A DNA stretch of 8,805 bases, taken from the NCBI GenBank assembly GCA_024860865.1, contig JACRDV010000091.1, forward strand, positions 1 through 8,805, given 5' to 3'. Below the pieces are notes generated by a model, which made no database searches, was not told the origin of the DNA, and worked only from the letters and a program-made list of their open reading frames with translations. Positions 6,785 to 8,805 of this stretch are shown here, in pieces. Source of the stretch: JACRDV01 sp024860865 [NCBI: Methanobacteriota archaeon] (GTDB lineage: Archaea; JACRDV01). Both the position numbers and the translations under genes were made by a program. Numbering within the stretch: the first letter of the stretch is position 1; the number at the start of each line of letters is the position of its first letter.

Positions 6785-7828
6785 ATGAGCAATACAAATG
6801 CTATCGAACATACTCTAAACGAGCTGAAGCTTAAACCAGATATAATTTATATTGGATTATTTGGTTCACTCTCAAGAGAAGCTATTCGCACATCAGACAT
6901 TGATGTTTTAGTAATAAAAAAGACAAAGCCTCCTAAGAATATCGAGTTTAAAGAAAACTTAGAAATCCATTATATGACTCCAAAAGAGCTATATGACTTG
7001 CCAGTAACCTTTCGTTTCTCTTTAGCTAAAGACTTAAGAGATATATATGGTCGACATTTGGCTGAGAAATTAAGAGTAGAAGCAGAAATTGGCAAAGTTA
7101 TTGAAGAATTGGCTAAAGGCATACATAGTTACATGAGAATTACAAATGTTGCAGAGGGTGAACACAAGTATATAGCAGCTTTCGAAGCAAGCAAAAGGGC
7201 TGCTTGGCTCATTCTACTCCTCCATAGTGAGAGAGTCACAAATAGTCCACTGGAAATTCGACGCACCCTAGAAATGCTGACAGAAAGAAAATATATCCCT
7301 GAAGAAATGTTCAGGACCGGTGCAAATAGCTTAGCCTTTCTTGCAAAGGACTATATTGAGTTACACAATATGATGAACACAATAAGTCCTGAGAAGCTTG
7401 CACAGCATTATGAATATTCATTAAGACTTGCAAAGGAGGTGTTCAAGCTTTTGACAAAGGACTTTAACTCGATCAGAAAAAGCTTTGGATTCTCAGCAAA
7501 GCTAGTTAAGGATGCTTCAAGCTCAGGTGATCCAGACTCCATTAGAGTTGCTTGCCAGGGCCTTTTTCTTGTTGTCTATGATATAGTTGGTCTTTATCTA
7601 TCATCAAAATCTAGCCTGTATTCCCCTTACCATAAGGAAAGGAAGGAAGAATTGGTTAAGCTTGCTGAATTCGATTCTAACGCAATGAAGATATTAAGGG
7701 AATATGAAGATGCTTTAGATGAGTTACACATGCTATGTCATTACGAGGGGCGCGGTAATGTTCAGCTTTTAGAATCATGGGTAAATCGCGTTAGAGAATT
7801 TCTAGAATATAACGAAACAATTCTTTAA
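6785..7828 (+). CDS. Nucleotidyltransferase (MNT-like) fused to long helical, possibly HEPN-like regions
   Basis: The 347-residue protein begins with a DNA polymerase beta-type nucleotidyltransferase fold. GLFGSLSREAIRTSDIDVLV (24-43) holds the Gly27-Ser28 signature and the metal-binding pair Asp38 and Asp40; Glu60 in LEIHYM is the likely third acidic residue. Residues about 95-225 and 226-347 are largely helical and may be two related helical modules such as HEPN, which often accompanies MNT domains in toxin-antitoxin pairs. I do not find the HEPN nuclease motif R-X4-6-H in either half, so RNase activity is not supported. Single-chain MNT plus helical bundle proteins also occur outside toxin-antitoxin pairs, so the substrate and role are unknown. 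It has its own TATA-like element, no partner gene of its own, and converges on a broken integrase, which suggests accessory DNA. Confidence 0.75.
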   Translation: MSNTNAIEHTLNELKLKPDIIYIGLFGSLSREAIRTSDIDVLVIKKTKPPKNIEFKENLEIHYMTPKELYDLPVTFRFSLAKDLRDIYGRHLAEKLRVEAEIGKVIEELAKGIHSYMRITNVAEGEHKYIAAFEASKRAAWLILLLHSERVTNSPLEIRRTLEMLTERKYIPEEMFRTGANSLAFLAKDYIELHNMMNTISPEKLAQHYEYSLRLAKEVFKLLTKDFNSIRKSFGFSAKLVKDASSSGDPDSIRVACQGLFLVVYDIVGLYLSSKSSLYSPYHKERKEELVKLAEFDSNAMKILREYEDALDELHMLCHYEGRGNVQLLESWVNRVREFLEYNETIL

Positions 7829-7966
7829 AAACTTGCAAATCCTGATAACAAAAATTTGGCTCAATTGAACTAAAAGAGCTTTCTGATTTAAGTTGTGTTA
7901 ACTTATTGTTGGTAAATATTTGTTTTCAAAACATTTTTAAAACCTAAAGCAAATTTGCAAGTTTTT
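7827..7966. repeat. 14-bp perfect inverted repeat joining the ends of two convergent genes
   Basis: AAAAACTTGCAAAT (7827-7840), starting in the stop codon of the nucleotidyltransferase gene, is the exact reverse complement of ATTTGCAAGTTTTT (7953-7966), which encodes KLAN near the integrase C-terminus. The 112 bases between contain no gene. It may be a paired recombination site or a duplicated integrase 3' end; a coincidental match is unlikely even in AT-rich DNA. Confidence 0.6.
7921..7938 (+). terminator. T-tract candidate terminator between convergent genes
   Basis: TGTTTTCAAAACA (7921-7933) is a 13-base palindrome followed by five T (7934-7938). The one-base centre prevents a normal hairpin, but archaeal termination relies mainly on T tracts, and T runs occur on both strands here. 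Weak evidence. Confidence 0.25.
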
Positions 7967-8653
7967 TGATGTCTTTGTTAGCTACATGGGTGTAAATTTG
8001 TGTCGTTTTCAAGTCTTTATGTCCTAACAACCGTTGGATATACCTAATGTCTGCACCAGACTCCAACAAGTGAGTGGCAAAACTATGCCTTAATGTGTGA
8101 GGCGCCACATTCTTCTTAATTCCGACTTTCTTGGAAGCGGATTTTATAATTTGCTGGATTGTCCTTTTGTTATATTTTCTGTCTCTTTGAGAGACAAATA
8201 TCGGCCCATTTTTGCTTATCCCGTACATTTTCAACATATCAATCAGTTTTTTGTGAAGGAACACCACTCTTTCTTTATCTCCTTTCGCAGTTTTTAGATG
8301 TATGATTTCCCTGTCAAAATCAATGTCTTGCCAATTGAGATTTCTTGCTTCATCTAAACGAAGTCCAGCATAATAGAGAAACATAATAACAAGTTTGTGC
8401 TTGAGATTGTTTGTTGCCTCGGTCATTTTATTCACTTCCTCCTTGCTCAGCACTACAGGTAGCTTCAAGGTTTTTTAGCGAGAGGCAACTTTTCCTCGAA
8501 TTCCCTCGGGTTTTATCAGATTTGAGGAAATTCTTAATCACGGAAATGTAAGCCTTGCCAGTCTGATAGGAATACTTCCTGAGCTTTACCTCTTCAATCA
8601 GCTTTCCTATGAGCTGGTATCGTTGTTGCGGCGAAAGGTTTTAATTTCTGCAT
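7944..8653 (-). pseudogene. Archaeal tyrosine recombinase (XerA/phage-integrase type), frame-broken
   Basis: Tyrosine recombinases cut and rejoin DNA at specific sites. The catalytic domain is intact in the frame from TTG 8468 (174 codons): Arg37 (AGLRL), Lys62 (TAKGDKER), His124 and Arg127 (HTLRH), His150 (LLGH) and Tyr159 (TQIYTHV). An in-frame stop lies three codons above that TTG, which has no ribosome site. The core-binding domain (LSPQQRYQLIGKLIEEV, then KLRKYSYQTGKAYISVIKNF) lies upstream in a second frame, and the linker ([15 protein letters not shown]) in the third. Three one-base changes, near 8642-8639 (one A too many), 8514-8511 (one A too few) and 8470-8467 (one base too few), would give a single 236-residue protein from ATG 8653. 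Family members are usually near 270-290 residues; the missing part seems to lie between PREF and EEKLPLAKK. Real decay is favoured, since the other genes are clean, but read errors in homopolymers are possible. Confidence 0.8.
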
Positions 8654-8664
8654 GTCTGCATGTC
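8648..8664. repeat. Tandem 8-bp repeat at the integrase start
   Basis: CTGCATGT occurs twice in tandem (8648-8655 and 8656-8663), followed by C. On the minus strand it places two ATG codons (8661 and 8653) eight bases apart, in different frames. It overlaps the 5' end of the broken integrase and could reflect slippage or a protein-binding site. Confidence 0.6.
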
Positions 8665-8666
8665 AA

Positions 8667-8674
8667 TATTTATT
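8667..8674 (+). promoter_or_regulatory. Candidate TATA element between the divergent integrases
   Basis: TATTTATT is centred about 25 bases before the ATG at 8696, fitting leaderless transcription of the right-hand integrase. The reverse strand (AATAAATA) could serve the left-hand integrase, whose candidate ATG is at 8653. The match is AT-rich and modest. Confidence 0.4.
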
Positions 8675-8675
8675 G

Positions 8676-8703
8676 TGAAACATGGATGATGAAACATGAA
8701 TGC
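8676..8703. repeat. Imperfect 14-bp tandem repeat overlapping the second integrase start
   Basis: TGAAACATGGATGA (8676-8689) is followed directly by TGAAACATGAATGC (8690-8703), 12 of 14 identical. The second unit contains the start codon at 8696. Its position suggests an operator for self-regulation or a recombinase-binding site. Confidence 0.55.
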
Positions 8704-8805
8704 TGGGATAAAAATTGAGAAAGGACCAGATGGCAGGATCACAGTTAGACTCCCTTACAATCCTGCATATATTTCAAAAATGAAGAGCATCAACGGCTAT
8801 CGCTG
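8696..8805 (+). CDS. Second tyrosine recombinase, N-terminal fragment (runs off right edge)
   Basis: Only 36 codons are present. The reading MNAGIKIEKGPDGRITVRLP followed by YNPAYISKMKSINGYR (next codon begins TG, probably Trp) matches the small N-terminal domain of one archaeal and bacterial integrase subtype. In that subtype, P-Y-N-P-x-Y-I-x-K-(I/M)-K-x-I-x-G-Y-(R/K)-W precedes the core-binding and catalytic domains. The integrase on the other strand lacks this domain, so the two are not simple duplicates. The ATG at 8696 is the only start in frame, since TGA lies two codons upstream. No clear Shine-Dalgarno site is seen. The gene is divergent from the broken integrase, with 42 bases between their candidate starts. 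Function is inferred from the N-terminus only. Confidence 0.65.
   Translation, partial: MNAGIKIEKGPDGRITVRLPYNPAYISKMKSINGYR

Noticed and set aside
6785-7828. Active HEPN RNase toxin
   Set aside because: No R-X4-6-H motif is visible in either helical half.
7921-7938. Intrinsic hairpin terminator
   Set aside because: The palindrome has only one central base and cannot close as a normal stem-loop; kept only as a weak T-tract terminator.
8097-8297. Plus-strand open frame of 66 codons
   Set aside because: It lies wholly antisense to the well-conserved integrase catalytic domain and resembles no family.
7944-8468. A deliberate stand-alone catalytic-domain integrase of 174 residues
   Set aside because: Core-binding-domain sequence lies directly upstream in other frames and the TTG has no ribosome site, so a broken longer gene explains it better.
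1-8805. CRISPR arrays, tRNA or rRNA genes, insertion-sequence transposases
   Set aside because: No regularly spaced repeats, cloverleaf-like or rRNA-like sequence, or transposase motif was seen on either strand by eye.

Overview
The window looks archaeal and AT-rich. The reasons are TATA-box promoters placed about 25 bases upstream of apparently leaderless starts, GGTG-type Shine-Dalgarno sites, TGTACA boxes like the TRP boxes known from methanogen trp operons, archaeal-type tyrosine recombinases, and a large N-glycosylation-sequon-rich secreted protein. The integrase style and the gene mix would fit a DPANN-type archaeon or a small-genome relative, but the lineage cannot be fixed from this sequence alone.

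Layout. Bases 1-2696 (minus strand) are one uninterrupted reading frame of 898 codons. It starts at a TTG, carries a signal peptide and runs off the left edge: a large secreted or cell-surface protein. Bases 2697-2861 form a divergent regulatory region with a TATA box, three TGTACA-like boxes and an inverted pair of 8-mers. From 2862 to 6742 is a tightly overlapping four-gene operon, trpD-trpF-trpE-trpG. A separately promoted gene at 6785-7828 encodes a nucleotidyltransferase fused to long helical, possibly HEPN-like regions. Convergent to it (7944-8653, minus) is a tyrosine recombinase broken by small indels and apparently by an internal deletion. Divergent from that, starting at 8696, is the N-terminus of a second tyrosine recombinase of a different subtype, cut by the right edge.

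Function. TrpE and TrpG form anthranilate synthase, TrpD adds phosphoribose and TrpF isomerises the product to CdRP. The genes for the last steps (trpC, trpB, trpA) are not in the window. The operon start probably responds to tryptophan through a TrpY-like repressor acting at the TGTACA boxes, but no such regulator gene is present here. The right third (nucleotidyltransferase, broken integrase, second integrase, short repeats) looks like accessory, recombination-prone DNA next to a core metabolic operon.

The main points for a second look are the TRP-box array with an overlapping Trp-codon leader frame, the decayed integrase, the 14-bp inverted repeat linking the nucleotidyltransferase end to the integrase end, and the repeat-filled gap between the two integrases.
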